Positions 49,245 through 57,019 are shown, counted from the stretch's first letter. The stretch: DNA of 64,000 bases from JACRBR01 sp964371355 (GCA_964371355.1 CAYJMG010000021.1:7287-71286); one strand, 5' to 3'. Notes: generated by a model not told the origin, from the letters alone. Numbers and translations: made by a program.

Positions 49245-49676
49245 TTGGCAGACGCACCCACCGCGGAAAAACAACAGAAACCCATCGTCCCGTTTCTGAA
49301 GATCCCGTCCGACCCCGCTGAGAAGCCCTACCTGCAGGGCAGCCGCTGCAAGAAGTGCGGCGCCGCCTACCTCGGCTCCCGCATGGCCTGCAGCAAGTGC
49401 TTCTCCACCGACCCCATGGAGGACATCAAGCTCAGCGACCGCGGCGAGCTCCACGTCTTCTCCATCGTCCACCAGTCCGTGCCTGGCATCCCGACGCCCT
49501 ACGTCGCGGCAATCGTCGACCTGCCGGAAGGCGTCAGCGTCCGCTGCAACATTAGTGGTGTCGAGCCCGACCCCAGGAACCTGAAGTTCGGCATGCCGGT
49601 GCAGTTCGTCGCCGAGAAAATCCGCACGGACCGCGAAGGCAACGACGTGATCGCCTTCAGCTTCAAGCCCGCCTGA
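49245..49676 (+). CDS. Zn-ribbon OB-fold protein (DUF35 type) paired with thiolase
   Basis: 143 residues from a TTG start with a perfect AAGGAGG five bases upstream; the longer start at 49221 is not needed. A rubredoxin-like zinc ribbon (CKKCGAAYLGSRMACSKC, near residue 35) is followed by an OB-fold (GELHVFSIVHQSVPGIPTPYVAAIVDLPEGV). Proteins of this type form complexes with thiolase-like enzymes and channel acyl-CoA. The thiolase gene follows 96 bases later on the same strand, which fits that role. Confidence 0.9.
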   Translation: MADAPTAEKQQKPIVPFLKIPSDPAEKPYLQGSRCKKCGAAYLGSRMACSKCFSTDPMEDIKLSDRGELHVFSIVHQSVPGIPTPYVAAIVDLPEGVSVRCNISGVEPDPRNLKFGMPVQFVAEKIRTDREGNDVIAFSFKPA

Positions 49677-49688
49677 GCGCGGCGCCCA

Positions 49689-49707
49689 CGCGGGCTGAAG
49701 GCCCGCG
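49689..49707. repeat. Palindromic element, copy between two genes
   Basis: CGCGGGC (49689-49695) pairs with GCCCGCG (49701-49707). It is followed by CTGCG, as at 12527-12551. A third copy in the opposite orientation is at 52569-52589. Confidence 0.65.
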
Positions 49708-49772
49708 CTGCGTGACGTGAATAGCACGCCGGGCCGGAGCGCGCGGCGGACGACCATTGAGAGGGAAGGACT

Positions 49773-50918
49773 ATGAGAGACGTAGCTGTTATCGGCGTCG
49801 CGATGATCAAGTTCGGACGCTACCCCGAGAAGACCGTGCCGGAGCTGGCAGCGCAGGCCGCCATCCTCGCCCTGAAGGACGCCGGCATCGAGATGAACCA
49901 GGTCGAGCTGGTCGCCAGCGGCAACCTGTACCAGTCGAACGCCATGGTCGGCCAGCGCATCCTCCAAATCATCGGCCAGACCGGCGTCCCCGTCATCAAC
50001 GTCGCCAACGCTTGCGCCACCGGCTCCACGGCCTTCCGCGAGGCGTACATGTCGGTGGCCAGCGGCGCCTACGACGTCACCATGGCCATCGGCAGCGAGC
50101 AGATGGGCAAGATGGGCCTCCTGGGCGCCGGTGCTGCCGGCGGCGACCCCGCCTACAGCACCGAGGGCGTCCTGGGCTCCGGCCTCATGCCCGCCGTGTT
50201 TGGCATGGCCGGCGTCGAGCACATGCGCAAGTACGGGACCACCCAAGAGCAGTTCGCGAAGGTCTCCGTGAAGAACCACAAGCACTCCATGCACAACCCC
50301 TACTCCCAGTACCAGACCGAGGTCGGGCTCGAGGAGGTGCTGAACGCGCGCGTGGTCTCCTGGCCCAACACGCTGTACATGTGCTGCCCGACCGGCGATG
50401 GTGCCGCCGCCGCGATCCTCTGCAGCATGGAGAAGGCCCGCCAGTTCACCACCAAGCCCATCCGCGTCGCGGCGTCGGTGCTGACCTCCGACCCGTGGAC
50501 CCAGCGCGACCTGACCATGCCCGACATCAACACGCTGACCCGCAACGCGGCGAAGGAGGCGTACGAGAAGGCCGGCATCGGCCCGCAGGATCTCGACCTC
50601 ATCGAGCTGCACGACTGCTTCGCCACCGCCGAGCTGCTGCACTACGAGAACCTCGGCATCTGCGGCGAAGGCGAGGCCGGCCGCATGGTCGACGAAGGCG
50701 CCACCTCCATCGGCGGGAAGATCCCGGTGAACGCCAGCGGCGGCCTGCTCTCGAAGGGCCACCCGCTGGGCGCGACCGGCGTCGCCAACGTGTGCGAGGT
50801 CGTCTGGCACCTGCGCGGCGAGGCTGGCAACCGCCAGGTCGAGGGCGCGAAGGTGGGCATGGCCCACGTCATCGGCCTCGGCTCGGCCTGCACGCTCCAG
50901 GTCCTGGAAAAGGTCTAG
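49773..50918 (+). CDS. Thiolase family protein (acyl-CoA acetyltransferase)
   Basis: 381 residues. It carries ANACATGSTAFREAYMSV with the nucleophilic Cys near residue 89, HDCFATAEL (His) and NASGGLLSKGHPLGATGVANVCEVVWHL (His region near the C-terminus). The usual second active-site Cys near the end is replaced or not obvious (SACTLQVLEK holds a Cys). It belongs to the SCP2-thiolase-like group that works with a DUF35 partner, encoded just upstream. It probably carries out the final thiolytic step on a specialised acyl-CoA. Confidence 0.92.
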   Translation: MRDVAVIGVAMIKFGRYPEKTVPELAAQAAILALKDAGIEMNQVELVASGNLYQSNAMVGQRILQIIGQTGVPVINVANACATGSTAFREAYMSVASGAYDVTMAIGSEQMGKMGLLGAGAAGGDPAYSTEGVLGSGLMPAVFGMAGVEHMRKYGTTQEQFAKVSVKNHKHSMHNPYSQYQTEVGLEEVLNARVVSWPNTLYMCCPTGDGAAAAILCSMEKARQFTTKPIRVAASVLTSDPWTQRDLTMPDINTLTRNAAKEAYEKAGIGPQDLDLIELHDCFATAELLHYENLGICGEGEAGRMVDEGATSIGGKIPVNASGGLLSKGHPLGATGVANVCEVVWHLRGEAGNRQVEGAKVGMAHVIGLGSACTLQVLEKV

Positions 50919-50946
50919 TCTTCACAGTCACAGTGGACAGCGCACA

Positions 50947-50970
50947 GAGGGCCGCCTTTGGGCGGCCCTC
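50947..50970. terminator. Bidirectional terminator between thiolase and 2H genes
   Basis: GAGGGCCGCC (50947-50956) pairs perfectly with 50961-50970 around TTTG. It lies between convergent stop codons at 50918 and 50973. The bases 50919-50946 before it have heptamer-like periodicity. Confidence 0.7.
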
Positions 50971-50972
50971 CC

Positions 50973-51581
50973 TCATGTGCCCTGCGGCTTGCCCTGCAGG
51001 TCGAAGCGGAGCCATTCGGCGCCCGTGATGCGGGTGTCGGGGATGAGGCAGAGGTTGGTGGCCGTGATCGTCCACGCGTAGTCGCGCCGGCCCAGGAACT
51101 CCATCACGCGCGGCACGTCGGCCGGCGGTATGCGCCCGGATGCGACGGCGATGTGCGGAAGCCACGTCTCCGCCTCGTACGCGGCGCGCGGGTTGACGGC
51201 CACCGGCTGCGCGGCGTGGTGGATGACGTGGTGCACGTCGTCCAGCGCCTCCGTGCGCGTCACGTGCAGGTACAGCACGGACTGCCGCCCCTCGGCGAGG
51301 GCTCTCTCCGTGAGGGCCCCCTCGCCGGGCGCTCTCTCGGCGGGCGCTCCTTCGGTGATGCCCATGCCGTGTGTCTCGATGCGGAAGGGCGTGCCGCGGG
51401 CGGCGATGCGCGCCAGCACGCCTTCGATGCCCTGTGCGTAGTCCTCGGCGACATGGAAGGTGACGTAGGGGCGCACGGCGCCCGCGAGCCCCCCCAGCCC
51501 GAACAGCGCCTTCAGCTCGCCCCAGATGTTGGCGACCTGGTCGCGCCATGGCTCGTCGATAGCGGTGACAATGGCTTTCAT
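50973..51581 (-). CDS. 2H phosphoesterase/2'-5' RNA ligase-like protein with a repetitive insertion
   Basis: 202 residues. The two-lobed 2H fold is recognisable: RPYVTFHVAEDYAQGI and WLPHIAVASGRI hold the two histidines, but each is followed by Ala at the third position (HVA, HIA) rather than the Thr/Ser of the catalytic HxT motif. The protein may therefore bind RNA or nucleotides without hydrolysis. A five-residue repeat (about residues 73-97, units like APAER) interrupts the first lobe and is encoded by 15-bp tandem repeats. The start codon abuts a heptamer tract. Confidence 0.72.
   Translation of the reverse strand: MKAIVTAIDEPWRDQVANIWGELKALFGLGGLAGAVRPYVTFHVAEDYAQGIEGVLARIAARGTPFRIETHGMGITEGAPAERAPGEGALTERALAEGRQSVLYLHVTRTEALDDVHHVIHHAAQPVAVNPRAAYEAETWLPHIAVASGRIPPADVPRVMEFLGRRDYAWTITATNLCLIPDTRITGAEWLRFDLQGKPQGT
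51288..51362. repeat. 15-bp tandem repeats inside the 2H gene
   Basis: Five units of 15 bp, the last degenerate (51288-51302, 51303-51317, 51318-51332, 51333-51347, 51348-51362). Each adds five codons in frame. Confidence 0.8.
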
Positions 51582-51637
51582 CGGTAGTCGTTGGCCGGCA
51601 GGCGTTGGTCGTTAGCCGTTTGGGTGTTGCTCGGTCG
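51582..51637. repeat. Heptamer tract at the 2H start codon
   Basis: Eight units (such as CGTTGGC, CGTTGGT, CGTTAGC) start on the base next to the minus-strand start codon and replace any ribosome-binding site. A second tract (51710-51733, TAACGCC twice and TAACGAC) overlaps the stop codon of radC at the other end of the gap. Confidence 0.7.
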
Positions 51638-51722
51638 TCAGCTGCAGTTTGCGCGATCACACGGGCTCAGGACACTTGTCCAAACCACGAGCCAGGCGCC
51701 ACCACCTACTAACGCCTAACGC

Positions 51723-52421
51723 CTAACGACTAAAGCCCAGCCCCGCGGTCCGCAGGCTGATATACCGGCTCCCTCCGATGATGACGTGGTCGTGCAGCTC
51801 GATGTCGAGCAGCGCACCGGCTTCGACGAGGCCCTTGGTCATCATGATGTCGCTGGCGGACGGTGTCGGGTCGCCCGATGGGTGGTTGTGCACGAGCACC
51901 ACGGCCGAAGCGTTCGCACGGATGGCGTCGCGCAGCAACTCGCCGTGGCGGACGGGCGTCGTGTGCACGCTGCCACGATAGACCTCGGTCCACCCCATCA
52001 GCCGCAGACGCGTGTCTAGCTGGTACACGCGCACCGCCTCTTGCTTCAGCAGCGACATCTCCTGCAGGACCAGGTCGGCGATGTCCTCCGGGTTCTGCAG
52101 CCGCGGCCGCGACTCCGCCGAGAGGCTGGCCGCGCGGATGCCGAGCGTGACCGCGGCCAGCAGCTCGGACGCCTTCGCCGGGCCCAGGCCGGGCGTGGCG
52201 CACAGCTCGGCGTGCGAGGCCTGCGCGAGCCCCGCCACGCTGCCGAACCGGATGAGCAGCTCCTGCGCCAGCGCCACGGCGCTCTTCCCGCGCGCCCCCG
52301 TGCGCAGCAGGATCGCGACAAGCTCCGCGTTCGAGAGCGCGGCGGGCCCGAAGTCGCGGAGCCGTTCGCGCGGCCGCTCGGCCGCGGGTAAATCGTGGAT
52401 GAGGGTCACACGGCCAGTCAT
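51723..52421 (-). CDS. radC: RadC family JAB-domain protein
   Basis: 232 residues. The N-terminal helix-hairpin-helix part has LSNAELVAILLRTGARGKSAVALAQELL and ELCATPGLGPAKASELLAAV. The JAB1/MPN domain from about 115 has the metal motif LVHNHPSGDPTPSASD and ends HDHVIIGGSRYISLRTAGLGF. This matches RadC in length and motifs. A role in DNA repair is historical; the family's true activity is unsettled. No linked gene explains it. Both ends of the gene border short repeats. Confidence 0.95.
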   Translation of the reverse strand: MTGRVTLIHDLPAAERPRERLRDFGPAALSNAELVAILLRTGARGKSAVALAQELLIRFGSVAGLAQASHAELCATPGLGPAKASELLAAVTLGIRAASLSAESRPRLQNPEDIADLVLQEMSLLKQEAVRVYQLDTRLRLMGWTEVYRGSVHTTPVRHGELLRDAIRANASAVVLVHNHPSGDPTPSASDIMMTKGLVEAGALLDIELHDHVIIGGSRYISLRTAGLGFSR

Positions 52422-52461
52422 GAGGCCGTGATCCTATCAGAACAAGTGTTCGCTGTCTAGC

Positions 52462-52534
52462 CAGCTCGTCAGCCGGTCGGCTTTGTCAGCGCGTCAGTGC
52501 GCCAGCCGGTGAGCTTGTGAGCTTGTTAGCTGCA
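52462..52534. repeat. Octamer tract, minus-type orientation
   Basis: Nine units, mostly 8 bases, with consensus CAGCNNGT, including GAGCTTGT twice in tandem. This is the reverse-complement type of the GCTGACGG units at 12571-12642 (CAGCCCGT after rotation). Confidence 0.7.
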
Positions 52535-52568
52535 TGAACCGGCTGGCTCCGCCCTTGTGATCCTCGCA

Positions 52569-52589
52569 GCGCGGGCTTTCAGCCCGCGC
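52569..52589. repeat. Palindromic element, inverted copy
   Basis: GCGCGGGCT pairs with AGCCCGCGC around TTC. Copies on the opposite strand are at 12527-12547 and 49689-49707 (the last one base shorter). Confidence 0.7.
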
Positions 52590-52607
52590 GGTGCTGCTCG
52601 CGGTGGA

Positions 52608-52839
52608 ATTGCTCGGCAGAAAAGGCTTTTGGGGCGCTCGTTTCTGGCCAGGACCCGTTCCGGAAATTGCTGAACAGATCTCGGCTGTGGGAGCACAGCC
52701 GGTCCCCTGTGGCGAATCTGATCGAGGGACGGCTGTACCACACGACATTGCTCGGCAGTTTTCGGGTTGTGGGGGCTCGGCCGGTCTCGTGGGGCGACTC
52801 TGATCGACGGGCGGCTGGCCACGCGACATTGCTCGGCAG
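52608..52839. repeat. Tandem 81-bp repeat
   Basis: The 12-base anchor ATTGCTCGGCAG (or a variant) starts at 52666, 52747 and 52828, exactly 81 bases apart, with flanking similarity across the unit; a further anchor lies at 52608, at irregular distance. No known function. Confidence 0.65.
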
Positions 52840-53303
52840 TTTTCGGTTTTCTGCCGCCGGGTCCTGGTCTGCGGTCATCGCGACGCCTTTCAAATTGTCA
52901 AGGAACCGGATTCGATTCGGGCCGGCGAATTTTAGATTCGGTTGTTCGGCGGTTTTCGTGTCCTGGGCGCCGGTGCTGGCGGTGGCGGGCAATGTCCACG
53001 GCCAGCACTCGGCGTGGGGGCGATGGTAGAGGGGCCGGAAGGCGATCTCCAAGCGCGCCAGATCACTTTGGTGAAAAAGTTGGTGAGGGTCTTACGCCCG
53101 GGGCTGTCCCTCCTGGGCACGACGGCACGACGTGCGGTGAGGCGGCGGGCTTCCGGCGGAGCTGTCTCGCGCGGCGACTCTGCGAGAAGCTCCGCGGCTA
53201 CTTCGCGGTGGCGACGGCACCGCGCCGGTCATCCGGTGGGGCGTCGCGGGATCGCGGTGTTCTGACGGGCGATCTCCGCACGCGGGCAGCACCGCGCGGG
53301 CGG

Positions 53304-53325
53304 TAACCCCGCCCTGGCGGGGTTA
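53304..53325. repeat. Strong hairpin of unknown role
   Basis: TAACCCCGCC (53304-53313) pairs with 53316-53325. It contains the palindrome GGGGTTAACCCC on its right side (53319-53330), which recurs at 57109-57120. No T-run follows. Confidence 0.5.
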
Positions 53326-53422
53326 ACCCCGGGAACCCGGAGCGGGGGCAGGGAACCACCGGAAGCACGCGCTGCGGGATCGACGGAGGTGCTAACGACC
53401 TAACAAGCTCACCGGCTCACGC

Positions 53423-53494
53423 ACTGAGACACTGAGACACTGAGACACTGAGACACTGAGACACTGAGACACTGACGCGCTGACACACTGACAC
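53423..53494. repeat. Octamer tandem repeat
   Basis: Six perfect copies of ACTGAGAC (53423-53470) and three variants (to 53494), ending one base before the stop codon (53496-53498) of the minus-strand MBL gene. The last three units match the array at 12571-12642. Confidence 0.85.
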
Positions 53495-53495
53495 C

Positions 53496-54236
53496 CTACA
53501 CCCGGATCGTCTTCATGTCGTCCGCAATGAGGATGCCGGCCTCGGTGATGGTGGGCGGCGCTTCGCCGGCGCCGATGTGCGTCAGCACGAAGCGCGTACC
53601 GGGCGAGATCGTGCGGCGCAGCTCGAGGATGTTGCTGGGGGTGAGGTGGATGGGGCCGCAGGTCTCGTTCCAGCACGAGCATTCGGCCACGAACACGTCG
53701 GCGCCGTCGGCCAGCGGCACCAGCGCGTCGCACATCGCGCTGTCGCCGGTGTAGGCCAGCGTGGAGCCGCCGATGTCGACCCGAAAGCCGAAGGACTCGA
53801 GGTCGGGCACGTGGCGCACCTTGTAAGCGGTGAACGCGCAGTCGCCGCACGACCCGGACCGGCCGTCCTTCACCTCCACGAACGTCAGGTCGTAGCCGCG
53901 CGACTGCTTGCGATACACGTTGGCGAACGCGAGGTTCGTCGAGGCCTCGACGCGCTTCTGGATGCCGGGCGGGCCGACGATCGTCAGCGGCTTGTTGCGG
54001 GGGGCGCGCTCGGCGTAGTCGAGCAGCAGGAACGGCAGGCCGAAGTAGTGGTCGCCGTGGAAGTGGCTGATGAAGATGACCTCGATGTCGCGGATGTCCT
54101 TGCCCAGCCTGTTCATGTGGGGCAGCAGCGTGGGCGGCGCGTCGAACAGGTAGCGGTCGTTGACCAGGAAGGCGCTCCAGTATCGCGTCGGAGCGAACGC
54201 GTTGCCCGTGCCGAGGAAGGTCAGGTCCAGTGTCAT
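53496..54236 (-). CDS. MBL-fold hydrolase, ribonuclease Z-like
   Basis: 246 residues. The metallo-beta-lactamase core has TFLGTGNAFAPTRY and the metal motif FISHFHGDHYFGLPFLL, then a third ligand near LAYTGDSAMCDALVPL and a closing His in FVLTHIGAGEAPP. The order resembles RNase Z/ElaC or arylsulfatase-like members. The protein is shorter than full RNase Z and lacks an obvious exosite arm, so tRNA processing is not proved. The stop codon abuts an octamer array, and a heptamer-like tract begins just upstream of the start. Confidence 0.88.
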   Translation of the reverse strand: MTLDLTFLGTGNAFAPTRYWSAFLVNDRYLFDAPPTLLPHMNRLGKDIRDIEVIFISHFHGDHYFGLPFLLLDYAERAPRNKPLTIVGPPGIQKRVEASTNLAFANVYRKQSRGYDLTFVEVKDGRSGSCGDCAFTAYKVRHVPDLESFGFRVDIGGSTLAYTGDSAMCDALVPLADGADVFVAECSCWNETCGPIHLTPSNILELRRTISPGTRFVLTHIGAGEAPPTITEAGILIADDMKTIRV

Positions 54237-54736
54237 AGCGGGCGGTGGACCGCGGGCCGTGGAGGGTGGACGGTGGACACGGGACAGGGGACCGCCGCTC
54301 GGACCACGGCGCGGGAAGAGTCCGGGGGCTGCCGGTGGGACGGACGAGATGCTGCGCTGCCCTCAGCACGACGTGGCGACCGACGACTGTTGACTGGCGA
54401 CCGGCGTTTGTCCACTGACGGAAGTTATAGCAGGGTTGGCGGCTGGAGGTTAGAGGCGGAAGTCGGGGCGTTGGGGTTCGTGGTCGGATGCTGGAAGCCG
54501 CGCAGTGTCGCCGCCACATCGCCCCGCGATACTCGCGAAGCGCGGGCCAGCGCGTCCGCAGGGGCGCCGCCTGCCGCGCCCTCCCCCGGTCGATCATCGC
54601 CGTCTCGATTCCGGGGGCATCGCGCGGCCGCGGATAGGCGGGACGGCCCGGAAGGGGGGCCGGGCCGTCCCCAGTCCGCGGGCGAGGGCGCCCGCGCTCC
54701 ATTCCTGTGTACGCCCACGTAGGCGCGCTGCCGCGG
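54237..54736. other. Intergenic region with heptamer-like tracts
   Basis: 500 bases. 54241-54296 reads as degenerate 7-base units of the form GACxxxG, and 54381-54422 shows further 7-base periodicity (units such as TGTTGAC, TGGCGAC). The rest (54430-54730) is GC-rich with no convincing gene on either strand. Confidence 0.55.
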
Positions 54737-55522
54737 CTACGGCGTGCCCGTCGGCGTTGGCGTGTCGGTGGGCGCGGGGGTGGGCGTCGATGTCGCCGTC
54801 GTCGTGCCCGGCGTCGCCGTCGAGCCTTCGACCTCGATGTTGTCGCTGACGACCGGGTCGGTCGGCGTATTGTCCTCCAGGCCGTCGACCCAGACGTCCA
54901 CGTGGTCCAGCGTGGCGTCTTCGGGCACGTCGACGGTCACCGAGAAGGTGTCGTTCTCGTCCTCGTCCAGGTCGTTGACCGTCGTGTCCTTGCCGGTGAC
55001 GACGATGTCGCCGTCGTCGTTGTAGACGACCACGCATGCGGCCGGCTCCTCCAGCGTGTCGTCATCGTCGTTGGTGATCGTGCCCTCGACGGTCAGCGAC
55101 TCGCCCGTCAGCATGGCGCCGAGCGCGGTGAAGGACACGTCGCCCGGGACGGTGTCGCCCACCTCGAAGCCGGGGTCCTCGGAGAAGTTGGCGAGGCGCG
55201 CGAGGGCGAAGTCGGTCTCGCCCGCGGCCTGGCTGCTGGCGGCCGAGAAGAAGTCCGACGCGCCGTCCTGCAGCGACCGCAGGCACCCGTCGACGGTCGT
55301 CGTCTGGACGACGCTGTTGTTGCCATCCTCCAGGAAGGCGACGCGGATCCGGTGGTGCAGGATGTTCACGCCGCTGTCGTTCTGGATCTCGCCCGCGAAG
55401 GTGTCGTGTTCGCCGATGAGGTTGAAGGACTCGTTGGTGATGATGCAGGTCTGGGCCATGGCGGCCAGTCCGGCGGCCGCGAGCACGCCGAGCGGCAGTA
55501 GTCGCTTCATGCTGCGCTGCAT
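54737..55522 (-). CDS. Secreted protein, paralogue of the next gene
   Basis: 261 residues. The N-terminus RSMKRLLPLGVLAAAGLAAM is a signal peptide followed by QTCIITNESFNLIGEHDTFAG. The mature region has two Ig-like halves with IQNDSGVNILHHRIRVAFLE, TVDGCLRSLQDGASDFFSAA, LTVEGTITNDDDD and HVDVWVDGLEDN, then a Thr/Pro-rich tail. The same blocks occur in the gene at 55703. The fold resembles FxLYD-type domains, which bear on cell-surface roles; function unknown. GAGGAGG precedes the ATG. Confidence 0.8.
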   Translation of the reverse strand: MQRSMKRLLPLGVLAAAGLAAMAQTCIITNESFNLIGEHDTFAGEIQNDSGVNILHHRIRVAFLEDGNNSVVQTTTVDGCLRSLQDGASDFFSAASSQAAGETDFALARLANFSEDPGFEVGDTVPGDVSFTALGAMLTGESLTVEGTITNDDDDTLEEPAACVVVYNDDGDIVVTGKDTTVNDLDEDENDTFSVTVDVPEDATLDHVDVWVDGLEDNTPTDPVVSDNIEVEGSTATPGTTTATSTPTPAPTDTPTPTGTP

Positions 55523-55647
55523 TGCGCCTCCTCCTCACTGTGGTGGCAGGGTGTGAGGTCAGCGTACGGGAGGGTGCTAACGGTCGCCTTGCGGATGCCA
55601 CGGGCGGAAGTTGCAGCACCGCATCAGTCACCAGCGTGTAAAAGGAA

Positions 55648-55670
55648 GGGCCGCCCATTTCGGGCGGCCC
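55648..55670 (-). terminator. Terminator after the secreted protein gene at 55703
   Basis: GGGCCGCCC (55648-55656) pairs with 55662-55670; on the minus strand TTCCTTTTAC follows. It lies 33 bases beyond the stop at 55703 and separates the two paralogous genes. Confidence 0.7.
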
Positions 55671-55702
55671 CTCCTACACTCACTCTTTCGTGCGCAGCCG
55701 AG

Positions 55703-57019
55703 CTAGCTGGTCACGATCGCGGTGCTGGTGTCGGATGTCAGCCCCGCGCTCGATGCTGTGATCGTGTTCGTGCCTGCGAGGCTGATCTCGCAGCTCGCAA
55801 ACGTTGCGACTCCAGCGACTGCGGCAAGCGGGTTGGTTGTGCAGCTCAACGCACCCGGGCCCGCGCCGCCAATAGTCAGCGTGATCGACGCGACGCTGGT
55901 GGTCACGGTGTTCCCGCCAGCGTCCTGCACGGTCACGACTGGTTGCTGCGCGAAGTCGGTAGCCGCTGTAGCCACGGCGCTTGGCTCCGTCGTGAACGTC
56001 AGCTTCGCGGCAGGTCCGACAGTGATGTCGAAGGTGCTGCTGGTGGCCGTGGTGAGGCCCGACGCCGTCGCCTTGAGCTTGTAGTCGTCACCGTCGAGGT
56101 TGATGCTGCAATCCTCGAAGGTAGCGACGCCGTTCACCGCGGCGACGGACGGGTCGTCACAGGTGAGGACGCCGGCCGCGTCACCGCCGCTGTCGTAGGC
56201 GAGGGTGATCGTGTCATCGGCGCTGACGACGGTGTTCCCTTCGTCGTCGACGATCTTCACCTTCACGTCGCTCGCGAAGTCCACGCCGCCGGTGGAATCC
56301 TGCGGCTGGACGCTGAACGCCAGGTCCTCGGCATCGCCCACTTCGGTGACGCCGTTCGCGGTGTCGGACTCGGGCTTGGTGGGCACGCCGCCCTCCAGGC
56401 CGTCCACGTGCACGTCGACCTCATCGACCTCGGTCGTGCTGTCGGGGACGGTGAACGTCAGGGTGAAGGAGTACTCGTCGTCCTCTTCAAGGTCGCCGGA
56501 GCCGCTGTCGCGGAAGACCTTCACGACGTTGCCGGAGGTGTCGCGGACGACGATGCAGACGACGGGGTCGTCCAGGTCGTCGCCGTCTTCATTCTTGATT
56601 GTGCCGACGACCGTCAGCTCCTCGCCCTCGCGGGTGATCGAGGTGATCGTGATCGTGACGTCACCGGTCTCTGGCGAACCGGCCTTCAGCGTGCTGTCGA
56701 AGGCGATGCGCGAGAGCGCGACGTCGGTCGACGAAGGGCTGAGGGTGCTGGTGGCCGAGAAGAAGTCGGACTTGCCGTTCAGGAGCGTGCGGAGGCAGCC
56801 CGGCACGGTCTTGGTCTCGACGACCTGGCCGCTGCCATTGAGGAAGGCCACGACGAAGTTGTGCTGCAGGAAGTCGGCGCCGGAGTCGTTCTTCAGTTCG
56901 GCGCCGTAGGTGTCGTGGCCGTCGAACTCCACGTAGTTGACGCGAATGATGGTGCACGTGCCGGCGAACGCGGCCAACGCCGCGAAGGCCAGCACGCCAA
57001 GGGCTAACCACTTTTTCAC
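55703..57019 (-). CDS. Secreted protein with paralogous domain and Ig-like repeats
   Basis: 438 residues from a GTG start with AAGGAGG upstream. Signal peptide KKWLALGVLAFAALAAFAG, then the paralogous domain (about 22-215): HDTYGAELKNDSG, HNFVVAFLNGSG, TVPGCLRTLLNGKSDFFSAT, LTVVGTIKNEDGDDLDDP, EVDVHVDGLEGG. From about 235 two bacterial Ig-like (Big-1 type) repeats follow (LAFSVQPQDSTGGVDFASDVKVKIVDD and LTFTTEPSAVATAATDFAQQP). These domains are typical of surface adhesins. It is a duplication of the gene at 54737 with an extra repeat tail. Confidence 0.85.
   Translation of the reverse strand: MKKWLALGVLAFAALAAFAGTCTIIRVNYVEFDGHDTYGAELKNDSGADFLQHNFVVAFLNGSGQVVETKTVPGCLRTLLNGKSDFFSATSTLSPSSTDVALSRIAFDSTLKAGSPETGDVTITITSITREGEELTVVGTIKNEDGDDLDDPVVCIVVRDTSGNVVKVFRDSGSGDLEEDDEYSFTLTFTVPDSTTEVDEVDVHVDGLEGGVPTKPESDTANGVTEVGDAEDLAFSVQPQDSTGGVDFASDVKVKIVDDEGNTVVSADDTITLAYDSGGDAAGVLTCDDPSVAAVNGVATFEDCSINLDGDDYKLKATASGLTTATSSTFDITVGPAAKLTFTTEPSAVATAATDFAQQPVVTVQDAGGNTVTTSVASITLTIGGAGPGALSCTTNPLAAVAGVATFASCEISLAGTNTITASSAGLTSDTSTAIVTS

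Larger units (their letters stand above)
52440..53395. other. Repeat-rich region without a recognised gene
   Basis: About 950 bases. In order: octamer repeats (52462-52534, CAGCCGGT and GAGCTTGT types), a palindrome (52569-52589), a tandem 81-bp repeat (anchor ATTGCTCGGCAG or a variant at 52666, 52747 and 52828, and one more copy at 52608), a palindrome (52682-52701), then unstructured DNA and a strong hairpin (53304-53325). Open frames cross it on both strands, but they have repeat-derived composition, and I do not call a gene. Because the unit is 81 bp, one minus-strand frame stays open. Confidence 0.7.

Noticed and set aside
52579..53052. A minus-strand frame containing the 81-bp repeats
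   Set aside because: The frame stays open because the unit is a multiple of three. The protein has a random-looking composition; without expression data I do not call it a gene.
52767..53306. A 179-codon plus-strand frame in the repeat region
   Set aside because: Composition is Arg/Gly/Ser-rich without family similarity, it crosses repeats, and it has no ribosome-binding site.
53423..53494. Octamer array considered as a CRISPR array
   Set aside because: Units are 8 bases with no spacers; CRISPR repeats are 23-47 bases with unique spacers, and there are no cas genes.
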